The position numbers were made by a program, and so were the translations under genes. The notes under the pieces were generated by a model. It saw only the letters and a program-made list of their open reading frames with translations, searched no databases and was not told the origin of the DNA. Shown here in pieces: positions 1-8,418 of a DNA stretch of 64,000 bases. Location: positions 1,266,023 through 1,330,022 of the forward strand of contig NZ_KE150457.1 of assembly GCF_000411455.1 (NCBI RefSeq), written 5' to 3'. Within the stretch, counting starts at the first letter, position 1; each line of letters opens with the position of its first letter. This DNA is from Microbacterium sp. oral taxon 186 str. F0373. Its GTDB lineage: Bacteria > Actinomycetota > Actinomycetes > Actinomycetales > Microbacteriaceae.

Positions 1-2315
1 TCATCGACGCGCTCGCGGGCTTCGGTGTCGCGACCGAGCCGGAGCAGCAGCGAGACCGAGAGCGCCTGTTGCTGCAGCAGATCGCTGACGGAGGTCAGAC
101 CCACGAGAGCCTGCGTCGACTCGTCGGCGATGCGCAGCGACTCTTCCAGTCGTCCCTGCAGCATGAGCCACTCCGACTGCATCTGGCTGGCCAGGGCCGT
201 GCCCCACGCGTCGCCGAGCCGCCGGAACGCGTCCAGCGCGCGACCGCTCGCCTCGCCGAGCGTATCGATGTCGCCGTTGTTCTGCGCGGTGGCCGCGTTC
301 ATGACCGCTGCGAACGCCCGGCTCCATACGGGACCGTCCGAAAGCTCGCTCTCATCCAGCCGCAGGTACGTCGACCACGGTTCGTCTCCACGCCGCTCCT
401 GGCGGGCCCGCAGAGCTCCGCGGAGGACGACGGGCAGGATTGCCGCCAGCTCCGAATCGTGATCCCGCGCCGCGTCGGCGATGCGCGCGACGCTCTGCGC
501 GGACAGGTGCGCGGTCGTGGGGTCGAGCATGGTGCGCATGAGCATCGCCATGGCCGCCACCACGACGTCGGCTTCGCTGGCGAGAGCGTCCGCGGGGGCC
601 GCGGTCGCGTTCAGCACGGACGTCAGCACGTCGAACCGCTCACGCAGCTGCCAGATCCACAGCTGCGCCCGTGCCAGGCGCACCTCCAGCTCGCCGCGGC
701 CGGCGCAGAAGCGGGTCGCGGCGGCGAGGTTCTCCTCGTTGGCGTCGAACCAAGCGATCGCCGGGCGTGCCGTCGCCGTCCGCAGGGCGCGGTCCTGCGC
801 GAGCGCGAGCTGCGCCATCACGGTCGCCTGAAGCTCGCGGGCGATCTCCAGCCGGCCCGATCGGTGGAGCGCGTCCAGTCCGTACTCGCGCACCGTCTCG
901 AGCAGCCGGTAGCGGCCGCGTGAGCGTTGCACGAGCGAACGGTCGACCAGGTCGTCGATCGCCGTCTCGCGGAGGCCGAACGCTGCCGTGACCTCCCGGA
1001 GGTCGCCGGCGGAGATGCCGTCGGGAAAGACGGCCAAAGCGAGCAGTGCATCGCGTTCCGGTTCGTCGAGCAGGCTCCAGCTCCAGTCGATGACGGCGCG
1101 CAGCGTCTGATGACGCGGCTCCGCCGTGCGAGGTCCTCGGTCCAGGAGCGCGAATCGATCCGCGAGGCCATCCTCGATCTCGGCGATCGACAGCACCCGC
1201 GCCTTCGCTCCGGCCAGCTCGAGCGCTAGCGGCAGCCCGTCCAGGCGGCGTGCGATGCGGGCGACGGCCGCCCTCTCACCGGCGTCCGGCGCGTACCCGC
1301 GAGCGGCGCGGATGCGTGCGGACAGCAAGGTCACGGCATCCGCCTCCGGCAGCGAACCCACGTTGACGAACGCCTCGGCGGGGACCCCCAGCGGCTCACG
1401 GCTCGTGACCAGCAGCCGCAGGGCCGGCGCCACGCGCAGCGCCTCGGCCGCCACCTGGGCGGCATCGGCCACGACGTGCTCGGCGTTGTCGAGCACGAGC
1501 AGCAGAGGCCGGCCGGCGAGGGCGGCGAGGGCGCGCTCGCGGGAGCCCTGGGCCTGGCCGACGGTGCCGTCGGACAGGCGGACGCCCCGTCCGAGAGCGG
1601 TGGCGACGGCATCCCAGACTCCGCCGGCATCGGCCGGTGCCAGCTCGACGAACACCGCGGGCGAGTGACGGCGGGCGATCTCCAGCGCGAGGGTCGTCTT
1701 TCCCGCACCGCCCGGGCCGATCAGGGTGAGCAGCCGCTCATCGGTCAGCTGGGCCTCGGCGAGGGCGATCTCGTCGGCCCGTCCGATCAGCGGCGTCAGC
1801 GCCGCCGGAATGCGCTCGCCACCCACGGCGCCCGCCCCGACCGGCGCGTGGTCACCGCCGGCGAGACGCTCGGCGTGCGCCCGGTCTTCGAGCAGATCGC
1901 GCCGCGCCCAGTCGAAGTCATCCGGAACCCACGGGTCGGCCGTCCAGAGGCCGAGCGCATCGCGCGCCAGCGCAGCCGCCCGTGCCGGGTCGTCCGCGCG
2001 GCGAGCCGCCGCCACGAGATCCTGGAAGCGGGTCAGGTCGATCTCATCCCGGCCGAGCGTGAGGCGATAGCCGCCGGACACCGCCTCGATCGCCTCAGAG
2101 CCGAGGGCGCGGCGCAGTCGAGAGACGAGGGACTGCACGGCTGCGCGCGGATCATCCGGCGCATCGACGGGCCACAGGTCGTCCGACAGTGCGCGCACGG
2201 ACACCGCCGCGCCGGCGTCGACCGCGAGACGGAACAGCAGGCTCTCCTGCCCCCGACCGCGCGCCGGGAGAGCCCCGGCATCCCACGCCGGTCCGCCGAA
2301 GTAGGTGAGCCGCAC
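1..2315 (-). CDS. AfsR/SARP-like regulator with BTAD and ATPase domains (3' end cut by window)
   Basis: Reading from a GTG at 2315 the frame stays open to the window edge (771 full codons). The N-terminus begins VRLTYFGGPAWDAG and continues into an OmpR-type winged helix, then a short bacterial transcriptional activation (BTAD) segment to about residue 160. An STAND/AAA ATPase module follows, with Walker A GPGGAGKTT (Lys about 206) and a Walker B-like LLLVLDN. The remainder is alpha-helical TPR-like sequence. Proteins of this kind sense an effector or nucleotide and activate nearby genes; the target is not evident. The start is supported by TAGAGT at 2327-2322, six bases before GTG. The true C-terminus lies outside the window. 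Family assignment is confident, the regulon is unknown. Confidence 0.85.
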   Translation of the reverse strand, partial: MRLTYFGGPAWDAGALPARGRGQESLLFRLAVDAGAAVSVRALSDDLWPVDAPDDPRAAVQSLVSRLRRALGSEAIEAVSGGYRLTLGRDEIDLTRFQDLVAAARRADDPARAAALARDALGLWTADPWVPDDFDWARRDLLEDRAHAERLAGGDHAPVGAGAVGGERIPAALTPLIGRADEIALAEAQLTDERLLTLIGPGGAGKTTLALEIARRHSPAVFVELAPADAGGVWDAVATALGRGVRLSDGTVGQAQGSRERALAALAGRPLLLVLDNAEHVVADAAQVAAEALRVAPALRLLVTSREPLGVPAEAFVNVGSLPEADAVTLLSARIRAARGYAPDAGERAAVARIARRLDGLPLALELAGAKARVLSIAEIEDGLADRFALLDRGPRTAEPRHQTLRAVIDWSWSLLDEPERDALLALAVFPDGISAGDLREVTAAFGLRETAIDDLVDRSLVQRSRGRYRLLETVREYGLDALHRSGRLEIARELQATVMAQLALAQDRALRTATARPAIAWFDANEENLAAATRFCAGRGELEVRLARAQLWIWQLRERFDVLTSVLNATAAPADALASEADVVVAAMAMLMRTMLDPTTAHLSAQSVARIADAARDHDSELAAILPVVLRGALRARQERRGDEPWSTYLRLDESELSDGPVWSRAFAAVMNAATAQNNGDIDTLGEASGRALDAFRRLGDAWGTALASQMQSEWLMLQGRLEESLRIADESTQALVGLTSVSDLLQQQALSVSLLLRLGRDTEARERVD

Positions 2316-2321
2316 GGCTCC

Positions 2322-2327
2322 ACTCTA
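2322..2327 (-). promoter_or_regulatory. -10 element (TAGAGT), leaderless start of the BTAD regulator
   Basis: TAGAGT reads on the minus strand exactly six bases before the GTG at 2315, the spacing expected of an actinobacterial leaderless transcript. A GGAG overlaps the spacer but sits too close to act as a normal Shine-Dalgarno. Confidence 0.45.
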
Positions 2328-2386
2328 GGTCCGAGGCGCCACGCCTCTTCCGGCGCATGTCCGTGGCCCGGTGAAAGGATGGGGGC

Positions 2387-3865
2387 GTGTCCGACAAGCC
2401 TGCAGCCGACCTCGCCGCCCGTGCCCGCACCACCCGGGTCGTGGTGATCGGCGGGGGGATCGCGGGTCTGGTCGCCGCCTGGGAGTGCGCCCGCATCGGC
2501 ATGCCCGTCACGCTCCTCGAACAGGCGCCGCGGCTCGGCGGCTGGATCGAGACGGATGAGCTGGACGGCATCACCGTCGATCTGGCTCCCGAAGCCTTCT
2601 CGCTCTCGGCGCCCGCGCTCGCCGGGCTCCTCGATGAGCTGGGACTGCGCGCCGAGGTCGAACCGGCGCGCGATGGCTCGGTGGGTGTGGCGCTGGCCAC
2701 TCCCGGCGGCCCCCGCGTGGTCACGCTGCCACCGAACCGCGCCGGGATCCCGGCCAACGTCTGGGCCGAGCCCGTGCGCCGGCTCATCGGCGGGCGCGGA
2801 GTCTGGCGCGCCTACCTCGATCGCCTGCGGCCGCCGCTGACCATCGGTCGCGAGCGGAGCCTGGGCGCGCTCGTGCGCTCGCGCATGGGAGCGCACGTCC
2901 GCGACCGGCTGGTCGCTCCGCTCACGCTGGGCACGTGGGCTGTCGACCCCGACAGGATCGATGTGGACCTGGCCGTCCCCGGCCTGAGCGCCGCGTTGAC
3001 CCGCGCGGGATCGCTCGCCGGTGCCGTCGGCCAACTGCTGCCGGACGACGATGCCGAGGCGAGACGCCCGCGGCGAGCACGGCTCCGCGGGGGGCTCACG
3101 CAGCTCGTCACCGCCCTCACCGAGCGGCTGCTGCTGCTTGACGCCGACCTGCGCGTGAACGTCCGGGCGGACAGCCTGACGCAGACGCCGGACGGCTGGC
3201 TCGTCCATCTCGCGCCCGCCGACCCCGCTGAGCCAACAGGCCCGGCTGAGCCGACCGACCCGGCTGCCGCGGGAGAACCCGCCCAGCCGCTGCCCGCGGA
3301 CATCGTGGTGCTGGCCGCCGGCGCGGCGACCTCCGCCGCGCTCGTGCGCGATCACGGCATCGTCCTCGAGGCTGCGCCCCTGCCCGTGCGCGACGTCGTG
3401 ACCCTCGTGATGGATGCCGGGACCGCCGCCTTCGACGCTCCCGCGACGATCTATCCCGTGCCGGGGGCGATGGCGGCGGCATCCGTCATCGACGTCGGCT
3501 CCGCGTGGGCGGGCGTGCGTGCCGACGCCGGGCCCGGTCGGCGGGTGCTTCGGCTGACCTTCGATGCGGCACCGGCGGACGATGCCACGGACCTCATCGC
3601 ACGCGCTGCCGCCGACGCTGCGCAGTTGTGGCCCGGAATCGGAGGCGTTCGCGCGGCCGCGCAACGGCGTGCGACGCTCGCACCGCCGGCATCCGTCCTC
3701 GGTCACGCCCAGCGCACCGCCGCGACCCGTGCGGCGATCGGTCGCCGGCACGGTCTCATCGCGGTCGGCGAGGACCTCGCCGGCGGGGGCGTATCCGCCA
3801 TCGTCGCCGACACCCTCGCCGAGGTGGAACGCGTCCGTCACGAGGTGCTGTGGGGCTCCTTCTAG
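2387..3865 (+). CDS. hemY: Protoporphyrinogen/coproporphyrinogen III oxidase (FAD-dependent, HemY/CgoX type)
   Basis: This 492-residue flavoprotein oxidises the porphyrinogen ring late in heme synthesis. In actinobacteria the HemY-type enzyme normally acts on coproporphyrinogen III (CgoX, coproporphyrin-dependent pathway). The N-terminal dinucleotide motif VVVIGGGIAGLVAAW is followed by an E-rich FAD ribose-binding segment (LLEQAPRLGGW). The C-terminus carries the typical GLIAVGEDLAGGGVSAIVAD closing FAD motif. A GTG start at 2387 is preceded by AAAGGA seven bases upstream. A proline/glutamate/alanine-rich insert near residues 280-305 (PAEPTGPAEPTDPA) looks like a flexible loop. hemD lies about 2.9 kb downstream, but the rest of the heme genes are absent here. 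Confidence 0.88.
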   Translation: MSDKPAADLAARARTTRVVVIGGGIAGLVAAWECARIGMPVTLLEQAPRLGGWIETDELDGITVDLAPEAFSLSAPALAGLLDELGLRAEVEPARDGSVGVALATPGGPRVVTLPPNRAGIPANVWAEPVRRLIGGRGVWRAYLDRLRPPLTIGRERSLGALVRSRMGAHVRDRLVAPLTLGTWAVDPDRIDVDLAVPGLSAALTRAGSLAGAVGQLLPDDDAEARRPRRARLRGGLTQLVTALTERLLLLDADLRVNVRADSLTQTPDGWLVHLAPADPAEPTGPAEPTDPAAAGEPAQPLPADIVVLAAGAATSAALVRDHGIVLEAAPLPVRDVVTLVMDAGTAAFDAPATIYPVPGAMAAASVIDVGSAWAGVRADAGPGRRVLRLTFDAAPADDATDLIARAAADAAQLWPGIGGVRAAAQRRATLAPPASVLGHAQRTAATRAAIGRRHGLIAVGEDLAGGGVSAIVADTLAEVERVRHEVLWGSF

Positions 3866-3974
3866 CACACGGCCCTCTTCAGGGACAGCCCCGTGACCGG
3901 AGGATGCCGGAATCGGAATATTGCGACTACCCTGGAGTCACGAAGCACTCCCGGCACGGACGTGAGGAGACGCC

Positions 3975-4370
3975 ATGAAGGGCAAGATCGGAATCGTCGT
4001 GGGACTCGCCGCGGGTTACGTGCTCGGGTCGCGCGCCGGCCGCGAGCGCTACGAGCAGATCAAGGCGGGATACCTCAAGATCTGGAACACCGCCCCGGTG
4101 CAGAAGCAGGTCGCCGCCGTCAAGGACCTCGGCAAGAGCGCCGCCCTCGCTCTGCCGAGCGCCCTGTGGGACGGAGCGATCAAGGTCACCCGTGCGGCGA
4201 GCCGCAACGGCACTCCGGGGCAGAAGCTCGACTCCGCGATCCGCGCGGGCCGGGCCTCGGCCGACGAGGTCACCCGCGGAGCGGAGAAGACGGCCGCAGA
4301 AGTGAAGAAGGCCGCCGACAAGGCCGTCGCGGACGCGAAGGCCGCGGCCAAGAAGGCAGCGGACGACTGA
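3975..4370 (+). CDS. YtxH-like small envelope/stress protein
   Basis: The protein has 131 residues. It starts with a hydrophobic, glycine-rich segment (IGIVVGLAAGYVLGSRAGRE, residues 5-24) typical of YtxH-type proteins. The C-terminal third is alanine/lysine-rich and probably a helical coiled coil (AEVKKAADKAVADAKAAAKK). GAGGAGACGCC gives a Shine-Dalgarno upstream of ATG 3975. It is the first of three tightly packed genes with a holin-X-like and a DUF3618-like protein. In actinobacteria such genes travel together and are linked to the envelope or stress, without a defined biochemical role. TACCCT at 3928-3933 could be its -10 box. Confidence 0.7.
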   Translation: MKGKIGIVVGLAAGYVLGSRAGRERYEQIKAGYLKIWNTAPVQKQVAAVKDLGKSAALALPSALWDGAIKVTRAASRNGTPGQKLDSAIRAGRASADEVTRGAEKTAAEVKKAADKAVADAKAAAKKAADD

Positions 4371-4371
4371 C

Positions 4372-4782
4372 ATGGCGACGCCTCGGGGATTCCGCGACCG
4401 CGCCGATGACAGCCTGCTGACTCTCGTCGGCGAGGTGCCGGAGCTCGTCCGCAACCTGGTGGTCGCCGAGATCGACTCGGCCAAGACGTGGGCCAAGAAG
4501 GCGGGCAAGGATGCCGGCATGGGCGGTGTCTGGTTCATCGTCGCTCTGTTCTTCCTCTTCTGGTCGCTGCCGGCGTTGGCCGCTTTCGCCATCATCGGCC
4601 TGTCGTCGTGGATGCCGGCGTGGCTCGCCAGCCTCATCGTCGTCGTCATCGCGCTCGTCGGAGCCGCCGTGTTCGCGTGGCTGGGGCTCCTGCGTTTCAA
4701 GCATCTGAGTCGTTCGACCAACCCCGTCGACGCCGTGAAGGTCGACGCGCGCATCGTGAAGGACGTGGCCGATGAGTTCTGA
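4372..4782 (+). CDS. Phage holin family protein (actinobacterial Holin-X type), membrane
   Basis: The protein has 136 residues. An amphipathic N-terminus (VPELVRNLVVAEIDSAK) precedes two hydrophobic transmembrane helices at about residues 56-80 and 83-107, and a short cytosolic tail. This matches the 'actinobacterial putative holin-X' family, which despite its name is usually chromosomal and not part of a prophage. It starts one base after the stop of the YtxH-like gene and overlaps the next start by 11 bases, so the three are one operon. No phage genes surround it. Function is unknown; an envelope role is inferred only. Confidence 0.72.
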   Translation: MATPRGFRDRADDSLLTLVGEVPELVRNLVVAEIDSAKTWAKKAGKDAGMGGVWFIVALFFLFWSLPALAAFAIIGLSSWMPAWLASLIVVVIALVGAAVFAWLGLLRFKHLSRSTNPVDAVKVDARIVKDVADEF

Positions 4783-5044
4783 CCAGCTGATTCCGCGCAC
4801 CGCCGTCGCCCTCGGCATCACCGATCCGGTGGAGAGCGCCCGTGCGGAGCTGAAGGCCGCCCTGGCGGCGATCGAGGTCAAGGCGAACGTGCCCAAGCGG
4901 GTCGCGCAGGCCACCGATCGCGGGGTCGCCGACGCGCGTCGCTTCGCGCGGCGCAATCCCACGCAGGCCTCGCTCGCCGTGCTCGGTGCGGCTGCCCTCG
5001 TGGGACTGGCCGTCTGGGGAATCGTCCGCGCCTACACGCGCTGA
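4772..5044 (+). CDS. DUF3618-like small membrane protein
   Basis: The protein has 90 residues. The segment VESARAELKAALAAIEVKAN is the type of charged N-terminal helix seen in DUF3618 proteins. A single C-terminal transmembrane helix follows (ASLAVLGAAALVGLAVWGIV) with a basic end. The ATG at 4772 lies inside the 3' end of the holin-X-like gene, so translation is probably coupled. It completes the YtxH/holin-X/DUF3618 trio; the biochemical role is not established. Confidence 0.68.
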   Translation: MSSDQLIPRTAVALGITDPVESARAELKAALAAIEVKANVPKRVAQATDRGVADARRFARRNPTQASLAVLGAAALVGLAVWGIVRAYTR

Positions 5045-5106
5045 GTCCCCCGTGGGGCGCGCCCGCGCGCGTTCTGACCCGCGCCGCGGGCGCTGTCAAC
5101 CCCGTG

Positions 5107-5135
5107 TTCGAGCTATGCGTCGCCCGGGGTATGCT
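5107..5135 (+). promoter_or_regulatory. Candidate sigma-70-type promoter for hemD leader
   Basis: TTCGAG at 5107-5112 and TATGCT at 5130-5135 are separated by 17 bases. Initiation near 5142 would give hemD a leader of about 135 bases. Assigned by eye only. Confidence 0.3.
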
Positions 5136-5144
5136 CGTGTCTCA

Positions 5145-5232
5145 GGCAGCGGCAATGGTGCGCAAGCTGCCGGCAACGACGACCCGAGCCGCGCAGCCAT
5201 CGCGTTCGCGCGTGCACGAGCGCCGTTGCCGG
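5145..5232 (+). other. Possible structured 5' leader upstream of hemD
   Basis: Two overlapping inverted repeats sit in the 233-base gap before hemD. GGCAGC (5145-5150) pairs with GCTGCC (5166-5171). CCGGCAACG (5170-5178) pairs perfectly with CGTTGCCGG (5224-5232). The two stems share bases at 5170-5171, so they could be mutually exclusive folds. I recognise no known riboswitch class. Confidence 0.3.
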
Positions 5233-5277
5233 ATGCGCGAAACCGTGCGTCCCGACTGAGCATCACGAAAGTCGAGC

Positions 5278-6072
5278 ATGATTCCTGATCCGCACGCCGC
5301 CAAGCCCCTCAAGGGGTGGCGTGTGCTCGTTCCGCGCGGGGGGCCCTGGGGTGACTCCGTGGCGGCGACGCTGCGGGCGCAGGGTGCTGTGCCGGTCATC
5401 GCTCCCCTCATCAACTTCGCGCCCTCGACCGATCAGGCAACGCTCGAGCAGGCGCTCGCCGATCTCGCCGCCGGCGCCTTCGACTGGGTGACCCTCACCA
5501 GCGCCACCACGGTCGACGTCCTCTACGCCTACCGCGCCGTCATCCCCGCTTCCACTCGCGTCGCCGCGGTGGGCGAGACGACGGCCGCGGCGCTCGCCGC
5601 GGTCGGCTATCGCGTCGACCTCGTCCCCGACGAGGACAACTCGGCGGCCGGGATGGCCTCGCAGCTGATCGAGCTCGAGCCCGCGCCGCGGCGCATCCTG
5701 ACGCTGCGCAGCGAGATCGCCAAGCCGGTGCTCACGCGCCGCCTCACCGAGGCGGGGCACGACGTGCGCAGCGTGGTCGCCTACCGCACGGTGGGTGTGC
5801 CGGTCACCGAGCGGATCGCCCACGACGTCGCGAGCGGCCGTATCAACGCGATCCTCGTCACCAGCGGCTCGGTCGCCGAACAGGTACGGCTGCAGTTCCC
5901 GGAGATCCCCGACGCCACCGTGATCGCCGCCATCGGACCGCGCACCGCGAAGGACGCCCGCAAGGTGGGTCTCGGTGTGAGCGCGGTGGCGCGGGAGCAG
6001 ACCGTCGAGGGGCTCATCACCGCGGTGTCGAACTTCCCCCTGCCGCACGCCAAGGACGAGTTCCACCTCTGA
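5278..6072 (+). CDS. hemD: Uroporphyrinogen-III synthase
   Basis: The 264-residue protein matches the HemD fold: two alternating Rossmann-like lobes with low sequence conservation. Recognisable elements are GWRVLVPRGGPWGDSVA at the start, DWVTLTSATTVDVL (the usual 'W-hyd-hyd-F/L-T-S' stretch), VAAVGETTAAALAAVGY, and in the second lobe INAILVTSGSVAEQV and VIAAIGPRTAKDA. It closes hydroxymethylbilane into the asymmetric uroporphyrinogen III ring. The length fits the family. It stands apart from hemC/hemB here, with only hemY nearby. The gap before it carries inverted repeats and a possible promoter. Confidence 0.83.
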   Translation: MIPDPHAAKPLKGWRVLVPRGGPWGDSVAATLRAQGAVPVIAPLINFAPSTDQATLEQALADLAAGAFDWVTLTSATTVDVLYAYRAVIPASTRVAAVGETTAAALAAVGYRVDLVPDEDNSAAGMASQLIELEPAPRRILTLRSEIAKPVLTRRLTEAGHDVRSVVAYRTVGVPVTERIAHDVASGRINAILVTSGSVAEQVRLQFPEIPDATVIAAIGPRTAKDARKVGLGVSAVAREQTVEGLITAVSNFPLPHAKDEFHL

Positions 6073-6077
6073 CGCGC

Positions 6078-6093
6078 GGTCCGCGCGCGGACC
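6078..6093. terminator. GC palindrome between convergent hemD and esterase genes
   Basis: GGTCCGCGCGCGGACC is a perfect 16-base palindrome filling most of the 21-base gap between two convergent stop codons. It can fold on either strand, but no T-run follows, so termination is inferred. Confidence 0.45.
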
Positions 6094-7071
6094 TCAGCCG
6101 AGGATCTGCGCGAGGAAGCGCGCCTGCTCCTCCCATTGGAAGGCCTGACCGCCTTCGTGCTCGTTGAAGTCGTAGACGCGGATCTGCTTGTCACCGCGGT
6201 CGATGTGGTTGTAGGCGGCGTAAACGGTCGAGGGAGGGCACACCGGGTCGAGCAGGCCGACGGAGAACAGCGCGGGCGCACTCAGGCGGCGAGCGAAGTT
6301 GACGCCGTCGAAATAGGAGAGCGTGTCGAGCACCCGCTGCGTGGCGCCCCGGTGCACCGACAGGTAGCGCACCACCTCGTGGTACGGCTCGCGGTCGGTC
6401 ATCCCGATCGCGCGCTCGAAATGGCAGAGGAACGGCACGTCGGGCATGACCGCGACGAGGTCCTCGCTCAGCGCTGCCGCGGCCAACGTGATGCCGCCGC
6501 CCTGGCTGCCGCCGGTGACGGCGATGCGCGCCGCATCCACCCGGGGAAGGGTGCGGGCGGCGTCGATGAGGCGCACCGCATCGGTGAACACGCGGCGGTA
6601 GTAGTAGTCCTCGGGCGATTCGATGCCGCGGGTCATGTAACCGTTGGTCGAGGGTCCCGTGCCGTGCGGATCCGGTGTCGCGCCCGGAGCGCCCCAGGTG
6701 GATCCCTGCCCACGCGTGTCCATGAACAGATGCGCGTAGCCGGCCGAGGCCCAGCCGAGCCGCTCGGTCGGAAGCCCGCGACCTCCGCCGTACCCGTTGA
6801 ACTCGATGACCGTCGGCAGTGCCGCGGCGTCGTCGGAGTATCGGGGCGTGTGCAGCCACGCCTTCACGGGTTCGCCGGCGAACCCCGGGAACGTCACGTC
6901 GAACACGTCGATGGTGCTCAGCACGGTCTCCACCGGCTCGACGACGATCTCACCGCCGACGGCGCGCGACTGCGCGATCGTCCGCGCCCAGAACTCGTCG
7001 AAGTCGGCCGGCTCGCGCACCGCGGGACGGAACGCTTCGAGGGCGGGGAGGTCGAGATCGAATCGTGGCAT
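6094..7071 (-). CDS. Acetyl xylan esterase / cephalosporin-C deacetylase family alpha/beta hydrolase
   Basis: The 325-residue protein belongs to the AXE1 (carbohydrate esterase 7-like) family, which removes acetyl groups from xylo-oligosaccharides or related esters. Visible features are the GYGGGRG oxyanion region, the DTRGQG motif, the nucleophile elbow GGSQGGG (Ser), the acid region SVGLLDPVCPPSTVYAAYN and the late catalytic His in FNEHEGG. There is no signal peptide, so it is probably cytosolic. ATG 7071 (MPRFDLDLP) is preferred over an in-frame ATG at 7173 because GGAG lies eight bases before it and family proteins begin at this point. The neighbours give no sugar-utilisation context. Confidence 0.85.
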   Translation of the reverse strand: MPRFDLDLPALEAFRPAVREPADFDEFWARTIAQSRAVGGEIVVEPVETVLSTIDVFDVTFPGFAGEPVKAWLHTPRYSDDAAALPTVIEFNGYGGGRGLPTERLGWASAGYAHLFMDTRGQGSTWGAPGATPDPHGTGPSTNGYMTRGIESPEDYYYRRVFTDAVRLIDAARTLPRVDAARIAVTGGSQGGGITLAAAALSEDLVAVMPDVPFLCHFERAIGMTDREPYHEVVRYLSVHRGATQRVLDTLSYFDGVNFARRLSAPALFSVGLLDPVCPPSTVYAAYNHIDRGDKQIRVYDFNEHEGGQAFQWEEQARFLAQILG

Positions 7072-7196
7072 CGGGGACTCCGTGTCGGGTGACGCCGGCG
7101 CATCGCGGCCGACGTTCCACGATATCGCCCGCGCCGAGACCGGATCGTTGCGGGGCTGTGAGCATCCGCACATGGTCGCGCTGGCAGACTGAAGTC

Positions 7197-7586
7197 ATGG
7201 TGACCCTGCTGCTCGATTCGACGCAGCTCGAGGTCGTGCTGTCGGGCGTCGAACGCGCCCTGTCGCGGCGATCGGAGAGCGTGCGCGTCGACAGGTCTCA
7301 CATCCTCCGGGTGCAGCTGACCGACGACGCCTGGACCTGGCTGCGCGGAGTGCCCAGCCCCGGCACGCAGGTGCGCGGCACCGTCGCGATGGGAACCTGG
7401 CGTTCCGCGAGCGGCAACGACTTCGTGCTGGTGCGCCGACGTCGCCCGGCGGTGGTCGTCGATCTCTCCGAGGATGCCGAGTTCGAGCGTCTCGTGCTGA
7501 CGACTCGTCACGGCGTCGCCCTCGTCCAGGCGTTGCGGCTCGACGGCGACGACGCGTCGGACGTCGTCGAACTCGCCGACTCCTGA
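7197..7586 (+). CDS. Hypothetical protein, 129 residues
   Basis: Starts at ATG 7197, preceded at the leaderless distance by CAGACT (7185-7190), a weak -10. The protein is soluble, with no signal or membrane segment: an N-terminal half MVTLLLDSTQLEVVLSGVER, a tryptophan-bearing centre (DDAWTWLRGVPSPGTQVRG) and a C-terminal VVVDLSEDAEFERLVLTTR. I do not recognise a family. It is divergent from the esterase gene and its stop lies seven bases from the convergent ABC permease stop. Confidence 0.6.
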   Translation: MVTLLLDSTQLEVVLSGVERALSRRSESVRVDRSHILRVQLTDDAWTWLRGVPSPGTQVRGTVAMGTWRSASGNDFVLVRRRRPAVVVDLSEDAEFERLVLTTRHGVALVQALRLDGDDASDVVELADS

Positions 7587-7593
7587 CGGCCGA

Positions 7594-8418
7594 TCAGGCC
7601 ACGTCGCGGCGCCAGCTCGTCAGGTAGCCGAGACCGAGGAACACGGCGGCGTACGCCAGCAGCACCACGCCGCCGCCCCACCATGCGAGGGGTGCGGCCC
7701 CGCCTGCCCCCATCGTCGCGTAGATGCTGGAGCCGACGAGGGCGTCCGATGCCGCGCCGGGCAGGTAGGCGGTCACCCCCGACACGCCGTCGACCAGCGT
7801 CGCCACGGTGCGCGCGATGGGCTCGAGAAACTGTGTGAACGCCAGCACGCCGACGACGGCGGCGACCTGATTGCGCACCAGCGTGCCCACGCCGACGCCG
7901 ATCAGCGTCCACAGGACGAAGCTCGCCACGATGCGCCCGATCATCGCCCAGGTGTCGGTCTCGCCCAGCCGCGTGTCGATTCCGAACGCCGCGAGCGCCG
8001 CCGCGCCGATCCCAACCGCCGCGACGAGCGCGACGGCGGCGTACAGCACGCCCATGACGACTCCGGCGGCCAGCTTGCCGCCGAGGGCGACCCCGCGTCG
8101 CGGCGTGGCCAGGAGAGTCGGCGTCAGCGTCTTGTGCCGGAACTCGTTCGTCACGAGCAGCGTGCCGATGAGCAGCGGGAAGACGTAGCCGACCGAGGTG
8201 GCGAGGCTGTAGATGAGCGGAGGTAGGCTCGTCGGCGACACCCCGGCACCGCTCGTCGTGCCGCCGGGCAGCGTGCCGCTTGCGACCGCGCCGAACACGG
8301 CGGACAGGCCGCCGGCGGTCACGCCGACATAGGCGAGCAGCACGACGGCGAGAACCCACCACATCGCCGTGGTGAACTGCTTCGTGAGTTCCGAACGGGA
8401 CGCGTTGACGAGGCTCAT
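7594..8418 (-). CDS. ABC-2 type transporter permease
   Basis: The 274-residue membrane protein has about six hydrophobic segments (for example WWVLAVVLLAYVGVTAGGL, ALVAAVGIGAAALAAFGI, VAAVVGVLAFTQFLEPIA). NEFRHKTLTPTLLATPRRG is the typical loop of ABC-2 permeases. It pairs with the ATPase encoded immediately upstream; the ATPase stop and this start overlap as ATGA (8415-8418), so the two are translationally coupled. Together they form an exporter of unknown substrate. Confidence 0.85.
   Translation of the reverse strand: MSLVNASRSELTKQFTTAMWWVLAVVLLAYVGVTAGGLSAVFGAVASGTLPGGTTSGAGVSPTSLPPLIYSLATSVGYVFPLLIGTLLVTNEFRHKTLTPTLLATPRRGVALGGKLAAGVVMGVLYAAVALVAAVGIGAAALAAFGIDTRLGETDTWAMIGRIVASFVLWTLIGVGVGTLVRNQVAAVVGVLAFTQFLEPIARTVATLVDGVSGVTAYLPGAASDALVGSSIYATMGAGGAAPLAWWGGGVVLLAYAAVFLGLGYLTSWRRDVA

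Noticed and set aside
4372..4782. Holin as evidence of a prophage
   Set aside because: The protein belongs to a chromosomal actinobacterial holin-X family; no other phage gene, att site or tRNA is near.
7072..7173. Longer N-terminus of the esterase starting at ATG 7173
   Set aside because: The extra 34 residues have no family match and a Shine-Dalgarno precedes the internal ATG 7071.
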